Positions 37,284 through 50,334 are shown, numbered from the stretch's first letter. The stretch: DNA of 64,000 bases from Nematostella vectensis (GCF_932526225.1 NC_064038.1:18649075-18713074), one strand, 5' to 3'. The notes: a model not told the origin generated them from the sequence alone. Made by a program: numbers and translations.

Positions 37284-37314
<31 letters not shown>

Positions 37315-37655
37315 AGTAGGGCGCGGTAAGTACTTGGATGGGTGACCGCTTCGGAATACCTTGTGCTGTAGGCATTTCCTTTTTGTTACCGAAGTACTCA
37401 CAGGACTGTTATATCAAATCTATTTCTTATACAGTTCTGTCGTCTACGGCCATACCATTGAGAAAGCACCGGTTCTCGTCCGATCACCGTAGTTAAGCTC
37501 AGTAGGGCACGGCTAGTACTTGGATTGGTGACCGCCTGGGAATACCGTGTGCTGTAGGCATTTCCTTTTTGTTATCGAGGTACTCACAGGACTGTTATAT
37601 AATAGATAGATCTTAAACAGTTCTATCGTCTACGGCCATACCACTGAGAAAGCAC

Positions 37656-37686
<31 letters not shown>

Positions 37687-37841
37687 AGTAGGGCGTGGTT
37701 AGTACTTGGATGGGTGACCGCCTGGGAATACCGTGTGCTGTAGGCATTTCCTTTTTGTCATCGAAGTACTAACAGGACTGTTATATAATAGATAGATCTT
37801 AAACAGTTCTGTCGTCTACGACCATACCACTGAGAAAGCAC

Positions 37842-37872
<31 letters not shown>

Positions 37873-38027
37873 AGTAGGGCGCGGTTAGTACTTGGATGGG
37901 TGACCGCCTGGGAATACCGTGTGCTGTAGGCATTTCCTTTTTGTCATCGAAGTACTCACAGGACTGTTATATAATAGATAGATCTTACACAGTTCTATCG
38001 TCTACGGCCATACCACTTAGAAAGCAC

Positions 38028-38058
<31 letters not shown>

Positions 38059-38118
38059 AGTAGGGCGCGGTAAGTACTTGGATGGGTGACCGCTTCGGAA
38101 TACCGTGTGCTGTAGGCA
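35582..38118 (+). rRNA. 14 5S rRNA genes, linker with a four-unit deletion
   Basis: Starts 35582 to 38000. They follow the order of 10286-13448 but lack four units around the chimeric gene at 36326. Eta genes lie at 35954 and 37442; the unit 8/9 mosaic recurs at 36698. Confidence 0.93.
36326..36444 (+). rRNA. Chimeric 5S rRNA, alpha G8A 5' part with beta 3' end
   Basis: Starts as the G8A alpha gene (equivalent of 11030) and ends as the beta gene equivalent of 11774, with CGCTTCGG and the following CCTTTTACTTACC spacer. Four units (744 bp) between those partners are missing. The switch lies between T73 (alpha) and T95 (beta), inside the C box region. Confidence 0.85.
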
Positions 38119-38185
38119 TTTCCTTTTTGTCATCGAAGTACTCACAGGACTGTTATATAATATATATTTCTTACACAGTTCTATC

Positions 38186-38957
38186 GTCTACGGCCATACC
38201 ACTTAGAAAGCACCGGTTCTCGTCCCATCACCGAAGTTAAGCTCAGTAGGGCGCGGTAAGTACTTGGATGGGTGACCGCTTCGGAATACCGTGTGCTGTA
38301 GGCATTTCCTTTTTGTTACAAAAGTGCTCACAGGACTGTTATATAAAATCTATTTCTTACACAGTTCTGTCGTCTACGGCCATACCACTGAGAAAGCACC
38401 GGTTCTCTACCGATCACCGTAGTTAAGCTCAGTAGGGCACGGTTAGTACTTGGATGGGTGACCGCCTGCGAATACCGTGTGCTGTAGGCATTTCCTTTTT
38501 GTTATCGAGGTACTCACAGGACTGTTATATAATAGATAGATCTTAAACAGTTCTGTCGTCTACGACCATACCACTGAGAAAGCACCGGTTCTCGTCCGAT
38601 CACCGAATTTAAGCTCAGTAGGGCGCGGTTAGTACTTGGATGGGTGACCGCCTGGGAATACCGTGTGCTGTAGGCATTTCATTTTTGTCATCGAAGTACT
38701 CACAGGACTGTTATATAATAGATAGATCTTACACAGTTCTATCGTCTACGGCCATACCACTTAGAAAGCACCGGTTCTCGTCCCATCACCTAAGTTAAGC
38801 TCAGTAGGGCACGGTAAGTACTTGGATGGGTGACCGCTTCGGAATACCGTGTGCTGTAGGCATTTCCTTTTTGTCATCGAAGTACTCACAGGACTGTTAT
38901 ATAATAGATAGATCTTACACAGTTCTATCGTCTACGGCCATACCACTTAGAAAGCAC

Positions 38958-38988
<31 letters not shown>

Positions 38989-39143
38989 AGTAGGGCGCGG
39001 TTAGTACTTGGATGGGTGACCGCCTGGGAATACCGTGTGCTGTAGGCATTTCCATTTTGTCATCGAAGTACTCACAGGACTGTTATATAATAGATAGGTC
39101 TTACACAGTTCTATCGTCTACGGCCATACCACTTAGAAAGCAC

Positions 39144-39174
<31 letters not shown>

Positions 39175-39515
39175 AGTAGGGCGCGGTAAGTACTTGGATG
39201 GGTGACCGCTTCGGAATACCGTGTGCTGTAGGCATTTCCTTTTTCTTACCAAAGTACTCACAGGACTGTTATATAAAATCTATTTCTTACACAGTTCTGT
39301 CGTCTACGGCCATACCACTGAGAAAGCACCGGTTCTCGTCCGATCACCGTAGTTAAGCTCATTAGGGCACGGTTAGTACTTGGATGGGTGACCGCCTGAG
39401 AATACCGTGTGCTGTAGGCATTTTCTTTTTGTTATCGTGGTACTCACAGGACTGTTATATAATAGATAGATCTTAAACAGTTCTGTCGTCTACGGCCATA
39501 CAACTGAGAAAGCAC

Positions 39516-39546
<31 letters not shown>

Positions 39547-40073
39547 AGTAGGGCGCGGTAAGTACTTGGATGGGTGACCGCTTCGGAATACAGTGTGCTG
39601 TAGGCATTTCCTTTTTGTTACCGAAGTACTCACAGGACTGTTATATAAAATCTATTTCTTACACAGTTCTGTCGTCTACGGCCATACCACTGAGAAAGCA
39701 CCGGTTCCCGTCCGATTACCGAAGTTAAGCTCATTAGGGCACGGTTAGTACTTGGACGGGTGACCGCCTGGAAATACCGTGTGCTGTAGGCATTTCCTTT
39801 TTGTTACCGAAGTACTCACAGGACTGTTATATAAAATCTATTTCTTACACACTTCTGTCGTCTACGGCCATACCACTGAGAAAGCACCGGTTCTCGTCCG
39901 ATCACCGTAGTTAAGCTCAGTAGGGCACGGTTAGTATTTGGACGGGTGACCGCCTGGGAATACCGTGTGCTGTACGCATTTCCTTTTTCTTATCGATGTA
40001 CTCACAGGACTGTTATATAATAGATAGACCTTACACAGTTCTATCGTCTACGGCCATACCACTGAGAAAGCAC

Positions 40074-40104
<31 letters not shown>

Positions 40105-40445
40105 AGTAGGGCGCGGTAAGTACTTGGATGGGTGACCGCTTCGGAATACCGTGTGCTGTAGGCATTTCCTTTTTGTTACCGAAGTACTCACAGGACTGTT
40201 ATATCAAATCTATTTCTTATACAGTTCTGTCGTCTACGGCCATACCACTGAGAAAGCACCGGTTCTCGTCCGATCACCGTAGTTAAGCTCAGTAGGGCAC
40301 GGCTAGTACTTGGATTGGTGACCGCCTGGGAATACCGTGTGCTGTAGGCATTTCCTTTTTGTTATCGAGGTACTCACAGGACTGTTATATAATAGATAGA
40401 TCTTAAACAGTTCTATCGTCTACGGCCATACCACTGAGAAAGCAC

Positions 40446-40476
<31 letters not shown>

Positions 40477-40631
40477 AGTAGGGCGCGGTTAGTACTTGGA
40501 TGGGTGACCGCCTGGGAATACCGTGTGCTGTAGGCATTTCCTTTTTGTCATCGAAGTACTAACAGGACTGTTATATAATAGATAGATCTTAAACAGTTCT
40601 GTCGTCTACGACCATACCACTGAGAAAGCAC

Positions 40632-40662
<31 letters not shown>

Positions 40663-40817
40663 AGTAGGGCGCGGTTAGTACTTGGATGGGTGACCGCCTG
40701 GGAATACCGTGTGCTGTAGGCATTTCCTTTTTGTCATCGAAGTACTCACAGGACTGTTATATAATAGATAGATCTTACACAGTTCTATCGTCTACGGCCA
40801 TACCACTTAGAAAGCAC

Positions 40818-40848
<31 letters not shown>

Positions 40849-40908
40849 AGTAGGGCGCGGTAAGTACTTGGATGGGTGACCGCTTCGGAATACCGTGTGC
40901 TGTAGGCA
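38186..40908 (+). rRNA. 15 5S rRNA genes of block A copy 4
   Basis: Starts 38186 to 40790, class order as block A with C105A near 39592. Private marks include CATACAACTG near 39499 and GTATTTGGAC near 39935. Confidence 0.95.
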
Positions 40909-40975
40909 TTTCCTTTTTGTCATCGAAGTACTCACAGGACTGTTATATAATATATATTTCTTACACAGTTCTATC

Positions 40976-41747
40976 GTCTACGGCCATACCACTTAGAAAG
41001 CACCGGTTCTCGTCCCATCACCGAAGTTAAGCTAAGTAGGGCGCGGTAAGTACTTGGATGGGTGACCGCTTCGGAATACCGTGTGCTGTAGGCATTTCCT
41101 TTTTGTTACAAAAGTGCTCACAGGACTGTTATATAAAATCTATTTCTTACACAGTTCTGTCGTCTACGGCCATAACACTGAGAAAGCACCGGTTCTCTAC
41201 CGATCACCGTAGTTAAGCTCAGTAGGGCACGGTTAGTACTTGGATGGGTGACCGCCTGCGAATACCGTGTGCTGTAGGCATTTCCTTTTTGTTATCGAGG
41301 TACTCACAGGACTGTTATATAATAGATAGATCTTAAACAGTTCTGTCGTCTACGACCATACCACTGAGAAAGCACCGGTTCTCGTCCGATCACCGAATTT
41401 AAGCTCAGTAGGGCGCGGTTAGTACTTGGATGGGTGACCGCCTGGGAATACCGTGTGCTGTAGGCATTTCATTTTTGTCATCGAAGTACTCACAGGACTG
41501 TTATATAATAGATAGATCTTACACAGTTCTATCGTCTACGGCCATACCACTTAGAAAGCACCGGTTCTCGTCCCATCACCTAAGTTAAGCTCAGTAGGGC
41601 ACGGTAAGTACTTGGATGGGTGACCGCTTCGGAATACCGTGTGCTGTAGGCATTTCCTTTTTGTCATCGAAGTACTCACAGGACTGTTATATAATAGATA
41701 GATCTTACACAGTTCTATCGTCTACGGCCATACCACTTAGAAAGCAC

Positions 41748-41778
<31 letters not shown>

Positions 41779-41933
41779 AGTAGGGCGCGGTTAGTACTTG
41801 GATGGGTGACCGCCTGGGAATACCGTGTGCTGTAGGCATTTCCATTTTGTCATCGAAGTACTCACAGGACTGTTATATAATAGATAGGTCTTACACAGTT
41901 CTATCGTCTACGGCCATACCACTTAGAAAGCAC

Positions 41934-41964
<31 letters not shown>

Positions 41965-42305
41965 AGTAGGGCGCGGTAAGTACTTGGATGGGTGACCGCT
42001 TCGGAATACCGTGTGCTGTAGGCATTTCCTTTTTCTTACCAAAGTACTCACACGACTGTTATATAAAATCTATTTCTTACACAGTTCTGTCGTCTACGGC
42101 CATACCACTGAGAAAGCACCGGTTCTCGTCCGATCACCGTAGTTAAGCTCATTAGGGCACGGTTAGTACTTGGATGGGTGACCGCCTGAGAATACCGTGT
42201 GCTGTAGGCATTTTCTTTTTGTTATCGTGGTACTCACAGGACTGTTATATAATAGATAGATCTTAAACAGTTCTGTCGTCTACGGCCATACCACTGAGAA
42301 AGCAC

Positions 42306-42336
<31 letters not shown>

Positions 42337-42863
42337 AGTAGGGCGCGGTAAGTACTTGGATGGGTGACCGCTTCGGAATACCGTGTGCTGTAGGCATTTC
42401 CTTTTTGTTACCGAAGTACTCACAGGACTGTTATATAAAATCTATTTCTTACACAGTTCTGTCGTCTACGGCCATACCACTGAGAAAGCACCGGTTCCCG
42501 TCCGATTACCTAAGTTAAGCTCATTAGGGCACGGTTAGTACTTGGACGGGTGACCGCCTGGAAATACCGTGTGCTGTAGGCATTTCCTTTTTGTTACCGA
42601 AGTACTCACAGGACTGTTATATAAAATCTATTTCTTACACAGTTCTGTCGTCTACGGCCATACCACTGAGAAAGCACCGGTTCTCGTCCGATCACCGTAG
42701 TTAAGCTCAGTAGGGCACGGTTAGTACTTGGACGGGTGACCGCCTGGGAATACCGTGTGCTGTACGCATTTCCTTTTTCTTATCGATGTACTGACAGGAC
42801 TGTTATATAATAGATAGACCTTACACAGTTCTATCGTCTACGGCCATACCACTGAGAAAGCAC

Positions 42864-42894
<31 letters not shown>

Positions 42895-43235
42895 AGTAGG
42901 GCGCGGTAAGTACTTGGATGGGTGACCGCTTCGGAATACCGTGTGCTGTAGGCATTTCCTTTTTGTTACCGAAGTACTCACAGGACTGTTATATCAAATC
43001 TATTTCTTATACAGTTCTGTCGTCTACGGCCATACCACTGAGAAAGCACCGGTTCTCGTCCGATCACCGTAGTTAAGCTGAGTAGGGCACGGCTAGTACT
43101 TGGATTGGTGACCGCCTGGGAATACCGTGTGCTGTAGGCATTTCCTTTTTGTTATCGAGGTACTCACAGGACTGTTATATAATAGATAGATCTTAAACAG
43201 TTCTATCGTCTACGGCCATACCACTGAGAAAGCAC

Positions 43236-43266
<31 letters not shown>

Positions 43267-43421
43267 AGTAGGGCGCGGTTAGTACTTGGATGGGTGACCG
43301 CCTGGGAATACCGTGTGCTGTAGGCATTTCCTTTTTGTCATCGAAGTACTCACAGGACTGTTATATAATAGATAGATCTTACACAGTTCTATCGTCTATG
43401 GCCATACCACTTAGAAAGCAC

Positions 43422-43452
<31 letters not shown>

Positions 43453-43512
43453 AGTAGGGCGCGGTAAGTACTTGGATGGGTGACCGCTTCGGAATACCGT
43501 GTGCTGTAGGCA
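40976..43512 (+). rRNA. 14 5S rRNA genes of block A' copy 4
   Basis: Starts 40976 to 43394. A' markers are present. Unit 14 (the G8A gene with CTAACAGG spacer) is missing and unit 15 has GTCTATGG, as at 5449. Confidence 0.94.
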
Positions 43513-43579
43513 TTTCCTTTTTGTCATCGAAGTACTCACAGGACTGTTATATAATATATATTTCTTACACAGTTCTATC

Positions 43580-44537
43580 GTCTACGGCCATACCACTTAG
43601 AAAGCACCGGTTCTCGTCCCATCACCGAAGTTAAGCTCAGTAGGGCGCGGTAAGTACTTGGATGGGTGACCGCTTCGGAATACCGTGTGCTGTAGGCATT
43701 TCCTTTTTGTTACAAAAGTGCTAACAGGACTGTTATATAAAATCTATTTCTTACACAGTTCTGTCGTCTACGGCCATACCACTGAGAAAGCACCGGTTCT
43801 CGTCCGATCACCGTAGTTAAGCTCAGTAGGGCACGGTTAGTACTTGGATGGGTGACCGCCTGGGAATACCGTGTGCTGTAGGCATTTCCTTTTTGTTATC
43901 GAGGTACTCACAGGACTGTTATATAATAGATAGATCTTAAACAGTTCTGTCGTCTACGACCATACCACTGAGAAAGCACCGGTTCTCGTCCGATCACCGA
44001 ATTTAAACTCAGTAGGGCGCGGTTAGTACTTGGATGGGTGACCGCCTGGGAATACCGTGTGCTGTACGCATTTCCTTTTTGTCATCGAAGTACTCACAGG
44101 ACTGTTATATAATAGATAGATCTTACACAGTTCTATCGTCTACGGCCATACCACTTAGAAAGCACCGGTTCTCGTCCCATCACCGAAGTTAAGCTCAGTA
44201 GGGCACGGTAAGTACTTGGATGGGTGACCGCTTCGGAATACCGTGTGCTGTAGGCATTTCCTTTTTGTCATCGAAGTACTCACAGGACTGTTATATAATA
44301 GATAGATCTTACACAGTTCTATCGTCTACGGCCATACCACTTAGAAAGCACCGGTTCTCGTCCGATCACTGAAGTTAAGCTCAGTAGGGCGCGGTTAGTA
44401 CTTGGATGGGTGACCGCCTGGGAATACCGTGTGCTGTAGGCATTTCCTTTTTGTCATCGAAGTACTCACAGGACTGTTATATAATAGATAGATCTTACAC
44501 AGTTATATCGTCTACGGCCATACCACTTAGAAAGCAC

Positions 44538-44568
<31 letters not shown>

Positions 44569-44909
44569 AGTAGGGCGCGGTAAGTACTTGGATGGGTGAC
44601 CGCTTCGGAATACCGTGTGCTGTAGGCATTTCCTTTTTGTCATCGAAGTACTCACAGGACTGTTATATAATATATATTTCTTACACAGTTCTATCGTCTA
44701 CGGCCATACCACTTAGAAAGCACCGGTTCTCGTCCCATCACCGAAGTTAAGCTCAGTAGGGCGCGGTAAGTACTTGGATGGGTGACCGCTTCGGAATACC
44801 GTGTGCTGTAGGCATTTCCTTTTTGTTACAAAAGTGCTCACAGGACTGTTATATAAAATCTATTTCTTACACAGTTCTGTCGTCTACGGCCATACCACTG
44901 AGAAAGCAC

Positions 44910-44940
<31 letters not shown>

Positions 44941-45186
44941 AGTAGGGCGCGGTTAGTACTTGGATGGGTGACCGCCTGGGAATACCGTGTGCTGTAGGCA
45001 TTTCATTTTTGTCATCGAAGTACTCACAGGACTGTTATATAATATATATTTCTTACCCAGTTCTGTCGTCTACGGCCATACCACTGAGAAAGCACCGATT
45101 CTCGTCCGATCACCGAAGTTAAGCTCAGTAGGGCGCGGTTAGTACTTGGATGGGTGACCGCCTGGGAATACCGTGTGCTGTAGGCA
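43580..45186 (+). rRNA. Nine 5S rRNA genes matching 5635-7242
   Basis: Starts 43580 to 45068, offset 37945 bp from the first set. Small differences: GTGCTAACAGG near 43717, G56A and GTACGC in the gene at 43952, and no insertion in the gene at 44324. After 45186 the correspondence ends. Confidence 0.94.
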
Positions 45187-45281
45187 TTTCCTTTTTGTCA
45201 TCGAAGTACTCACAGGACTGTTATATAATAGATAGATCTTACACAGTTCTATCGTCTACGGCCATACCACTTAGAAAGCAC

Positions 45282-45312
<31 letters not shown>

Positions 45313-45625
45313 AGTAGGGCGCGGTAAGTACTTGGATGGGTGACCGCTTCAGAATACCGTGTGCTGTAGGCATTTCCTTTTTGTTACCAAAGTACTCACA
45401 GGACTGTTATATAAAATCTATTTCTTACACAGTTCTGTCATCTACGGCCATACCACTGAGAAAGCACCGGTTCTCGTCCGATCACCGTAGTTAAGCTCAG
45501 TAGGGCACGGTTAGTACTTGGATGGGTGACCGCCTGGGAATACCGTGTGTTGTAGGCATTTCCTTTTTGTTATCGAGGTACTCACAGGACTGTTATATAA
45601 TAGATAGATCTTAAACAGTTCTGTC

Positions 45626-45653
45626 GTCTATGATTATACCACTGAGAAAGCAC

Positions 45654-45684
<31 letters not shown>

Positions 45685-45744
45685 AGTAGGGCGCGGTTAG
45701 TACTTTTATGGCTGACCGCCTGGGAATACCGTGTGCTGTAGGCA
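45626..45744 (+). rRNA. Decayed 5S rRNA copy
   Basis: C6T, G8A, C9T, C10T at the 5' end and G81T, G82T, G87C in the C box and helix IV. Helix I and helix IV are both badly weakened, so it is probably a pseudogene despite full length. Confidence 0.8.
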
Positions 45745-45811
45745 TTTCCTTTTTGTCATCGAAGTACTCACGGGACTGTTAGATAATAGATAGATCTTAC
45801 ACAGTTCGATC

Positions 45812-45930
45812 GTCTACGGCCATACCACTTAGAAAGCACCGGTTCTCGTCCGATCACAGAACTTAAAGTCAGTAGGGCACGGTTAGTACTTGGACGGGTG
45901 ACAGCTTCGGAATACCGTGTGCTGTAGGCA
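45812..45930 (+). rRNA. Mosaic 5S rRNA: beta - delta - beta
   Basis: G19T with a normal nt 3 and 30 (beta-like), then C47A, G51C, G56A, C57G, G68A, T84C (delta), then C92A, C95T, G97C (beta-like 3' end). Two class switches in 119 bp fit a short conversion tract better than a single crossover. Confidence 0.8.
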
Positions 45931-46183
45931 TTTCCTTTTTGTTATCGAGGTACTGACAGGACTGTTATATAATAGATAGATGTTACACAGTTCTATCGTT
46001 TACGGCCATACCACTGAGAAAGCACCAGTTCTCGTTTGATCACAGAACTTAAAGTCAGTAGGGCACGGTTAGTACTTGGACGGGTGACCGCCTGGGAATA
46101 CCGTGTGCTGTAGGCATTTCCTTTTTGTTATCGAGGTACTCACAGGACTGTTATATAATAGATAGATCTTAAACAGTTCTATC

Positions 46184-46302
46184 GTTTACGGCCATACCAC
46201 TGAGAAAGCACCAGTTCTCGTCCGATCACAGAACTTAAAGTCAGTAGGGCAAGGTTAGTACTTGGACGGGTGACCGCTTCGGAATACCGTGTGCTGTTGG
46301 CA
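46184..46302 (+). rRNA. Mosaic 5S rRNA: delta with beta 3' end
   Basis: All delta markers plus C69A, then C95T and G97C. The upstream spacer is the CTTAAACAG type rather than the delta type, so both flanks were exchanged. It lies among delta genes at 45998 and 46370. Confidence 0.8.
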
Positions 46303-46769
46303 TTTTCTTTTTGTTATCGAGGTACTGACAGTACTGTTATATAATAGATAGATGTTACACAGTTCTATCGTTTACGGCCATACCACTGAGAAAGCACCAG
46401 TTCTCGTCCGATCACAGAACTTAAAGTCAGTAGGGCACGGTTAGTACTTTGACGGGTGACCGCCTGGGAATACCGTGTGCTGTACGCATTTCCTTTTTCT
46501 TATCGATGTACTCACAGGACTGTTATATAATAGATAGACCTTACACAGTTCTATCGTCTACGGCCATACCACTGAGAAAGCACCGGTTCTCGTCCGATCA
46601 CCAAAGTTAAGCTCAGTAGGGCGCGGTTAGTACTTGGATGGGTGACCGCCTGGGAATACCGTGTGCTGTAGGCATTTCCTTTTTGTCATCGAAGTACTCA
46701 CAGGACTGTTAAATAATATATATTTCTTACACAGTTCTGTCGTCTACGGCCATACCACTGAGAAAGCAC

Positions 46770-46800
<31 letters not shown>

Positions 46801-46955
46801 AGTAGGGCGCGGTTAGTACTTGGATGGGTGACCGCCTGGGAATACCGTGTGCCGTAGTCATTTCCTTTTTGTCATCGAAGTACTCACAGGACTGTTATAT
46901 AATAGATAGATCTTACACAGTTCTATCGTCTACGACCATACCACTTAGAAAGCAC

Positions 46956-46986
<31 letters not shown>

Positions 46987-47327
46987 AGTAGGGCGCGTTA
47001 AGTACTTGGATGGGTGACCGCTTCGGAATACCGTGTGCTGTAGGCATTTGCTTTTTGTTACCAAAGTACTCACAGGACTGTTATATAAAATCTATTTCTT
47101 ACATAGTTCTGTCGTCTACGGCCATACCACTGAGAAAGCACCGGTTCTCGTCCGATCACCGTAGTTAAGCTCAGTAGGGCACGGTTAGTACTTGGATGGG
47201 TGACCGCCTGGGAATACCGTATGCTGTAGGCATTTCCTTTTTGTTATCGTGGTACTCACAGGACTGTTATATAATAGATAGATCTTAAACAGTTCTGTCG
47301 TCTACGGCCATACCACTGAGAAAGCAC

Positions 47328-47358
<31 letters not shown>

Positions 47359-47699
47359 AGTAGTGCGAGGTAAGTACTTGGATGGGTGACCGCTTCGGAA
47401 TACCGTGTGCTGTAGGCATTTCCTTTTTGTTACCGAAGTACTCACAGGACTGTTATATAAAATCTATTTCTTACACAGTTCTGTCGTCTACGGCCATACC
47501 ACTGAGAAAGCACCGGTTCTCGTCCGATCACCGTAGTTAAGCTCATTAGGGCACGGTTAGTACTTGGATGGGTGACCGCCTGAGAATACCGTGTGCTGTA
47601 GGCATTTCCTTTTTGTTATCGAGGTACTCACAGGACTGTTATATAATAGATAGATTTTAAACAGTTCTGTCGTCTACGACCATACCACTGAGAAAGCAC

Positions 47700-47730
<31 letters not shown>

Positions 47731-47885
47731 AGTAGAGCGCGGTTAGTACTTGGATGGGTGACCGCCTGGGAATACCGTGTGCTGTAGGCATTTCATTTTT
47801 GTCATCGAAGTACTCACTGGACTGTTAGATAATAGATAGATCTTACACAGTTCTATCGTCTACGGCCATACCACTTAGAAAGCAC

Positions 47886-47916
<31 letters not shown>

Positions 47917-48071
47917 ATTAGGGCCCTGTAAGTACTTGGATGGGTGACCGCTTCGGAATACCGTGTGCTGTAGGCATTTCCTTTTTGTTATCGAGGTACT
48001 GACAGGACTGTTATATAATAGATAGATCTTACACAGTTCTATCGTCTACGGCCATACCACTTAGAAAGCAC

Positions 48072-48102
<31 letters not shown>

Positions 48103-48443
48103 AGTAGGGCGCGGTAAGTACTTGGATGGGTGACCGCTTCGGAATACCGTGTGCTGTAGGCATTTCCTTTTTGTTATCGAGGTACTGACAGGACTGTTAT
48201 ATAATAGATAGATGTTACACAGTTCTATCGTTTACGGCCATACCACTGAGAAAGCACCAGTTCTCGTCCGATCACAGAACTTAAAGTCAGTATGGCACGG
48301 TTAGTACTTGGACGGGTGACCGGCTGAGAATACCGTGTGCTGTAGGCATTTCCTTTTTGTTATCGAGGTACTCACAGGACTGTTATATAATAGATAGATC
48401 TTAAACAGTTCTATCGTCTACGGCCATACCACTGAGAAAGCAC

Positions 48444-48474
<31 letters not shown>

Positions 48475-48629
48475 AGTAGGGCGCAGTTAGTACTTGGATG
48501 GGTGACCGCCTGGGAATACCGTGTGCTGTAGGCATTTACTTTTTGTTTTCGAAGTACTAACAGGACTGTTATATAATAGATAGATCTTACACAGTTCTAT
48601 CGTCTACGGCCATACCACTGAGAAAGCAC

Positions 48630-48660
<31 letters not shown>

Positions 48661-48815
48661 AGTAGGGCGCGGTTAGTACTTGGATGGGTGACCGCCTGGG
48701 AATACCGTGTGCTGTAGGCATTTCCTTTTTGTCATCGAAGTACTCACAGGACTGTTATATAATATATATTTCTTACACAGTTCTGTCGTCTACGGCCATA
48801 CCACTGAGAAAGCAC

Positions 48816-48846
<31 letters not shown>

Positions 48847-48973
48847 AGTAGGGCGCGGTTAGTACTTGGATGGGTGACCGCCTGGGAATACCGTGTGCTG
48901 TAGGCATTTCCTTTTTGTCATCGAAGTACTCACAGGACTGTCATATAATAGATAGATCTTACACAGTTCTATC

Positions 48974-49001
48974 GTCTACGGCCATACCACTTAAAAAGCA
49001 C

Positions 49002-49032
<31 letters not shown>

Positions 49033-49187
49033 AGTAGGGCGCGGTAAGTACTTGGATGGGTGACCGCTTCAGAATACCGTGTGCTGTAGGCATTTCCTTT
49101 TTGTTACCAAAGTACTCACAGGACTGTTATATAATATATAATTCTTACACAGTTCTGTCGACTACGGCAATACCACTGAGAAAGCAC

Positions 49188-49218
<31 letters not shown>

Positions 49219-49559
49219 AGTAGGGCGCGGTTAGTACTTGGATGGGTGACCGCCTGAGAATACCGTGTGCGGTAGGCATTTCCTTTTTGTCATCGAAGTA
49301 CTCACAGGACTGTTATATAATAGATAGATCGCACACAGTTCTATCGTCTACGGCCATACCATTTAGAAAGCACCGGTTCTCGTCCGATTACCGAAGTTAA
49401 GCTCAGTAGGGCGCGGTAAGTACTTGGATGGGTGACCGCTTCGGAATACCGTGTGCTGTAGACTTTTCCTTTTTGTTACCAAAGTACTCACAGGACTGTT
49501 ATATAAAATCTATTTCTTACACAGTTCTGTCGTCTACGGCCTTACCACTGAGAAAGCAC

Positions 49560-49590
<31 letters not shown>

Positions 49591-49745
49591 AGTAGGGCGC
49601 GGTTAGTACTTGGATGGGTGACCGCCTGGGAATACCGTGTGCTGTAGGCATTTCCTTTTTGTCATCGAAGTACTCACAGGACTGTTATATAATATATATT
49701 TCTTACACAGTTCTGTCGTCTACGGCCATACCACTGAGAAAGCAC

Positions 49746-49776
<31 letters not shown>

Positions 49777-50117
49777 AGTAGGGCGCGGTAAGTACTTGTA
49801 TGGGTGACCGCTTCGGAATACCGTGTGCTGTAGGCATTTCCTTTTTGTTACCAAAGTTCTCACAGGACTGTTATATAAAATCTATTTCTTACACAGTTCT
49901 ATCGTCTACGGCCATACCACTGAGAAAGCACCGGTTCTCGTCCTATCACCGAAGTTAAGCTCAGTAGGGCGCGGTTAGTACTTGGATGGGTGACCGCCTG
50001 GGAATACCGTGTGCTGTAGGCATTTCCTTTTTGTCATCGAAGTACTCACAGGACTGTCATATAATAGATAGATCTTACACAGTTCTATCGTCTACGGCCA
50101 TACCACTTAGAAAGCAC

Positions 50118-50148
<31 letters not shown>

Positions 50149-50303
50149 AGTAGGGCGCGGTAAGTACTTGGATGGGTGACCGCTTCAGAATACCGTGTGC
50201 TGTAGGCATTTCCTTTTTGTTACCAAAGTACTCACAGGACTGTTATATAATATATAATTCTTACACAGTTCTGTCGACTACGGCAATACCACTGAGAAAG
50301 CAC

Positions 50304-50334
<31 letters not shown>

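Larger units (their letters stand above)
38132..43525 (+). repeat. A-A' dimer 4 (15 + 14 units)
   Basis: A at 38132-40921, A' at 40922-43525. Its A' keeps unit 15 with GTCTATGG as in dimer 1, and is followed by the same nine-gene linker as dimer 1. Confidence 0.94.
45254..48906 (+). rRNA. 20 5S rRNA genes, irregular right-hand region part 1
   Basis: Starts 45254 to 48788 every 186 bp. The long block order is lost. Beta, epsilon and alpha genes mix with a delta cluster (45812-46488, 48230) and one heavily changed gene (45626). Other odd copies: CGGTAAG with AGTGCGAGG near 47364 and GGCCCTGTAAG near 47924. Confidence 0.92.
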
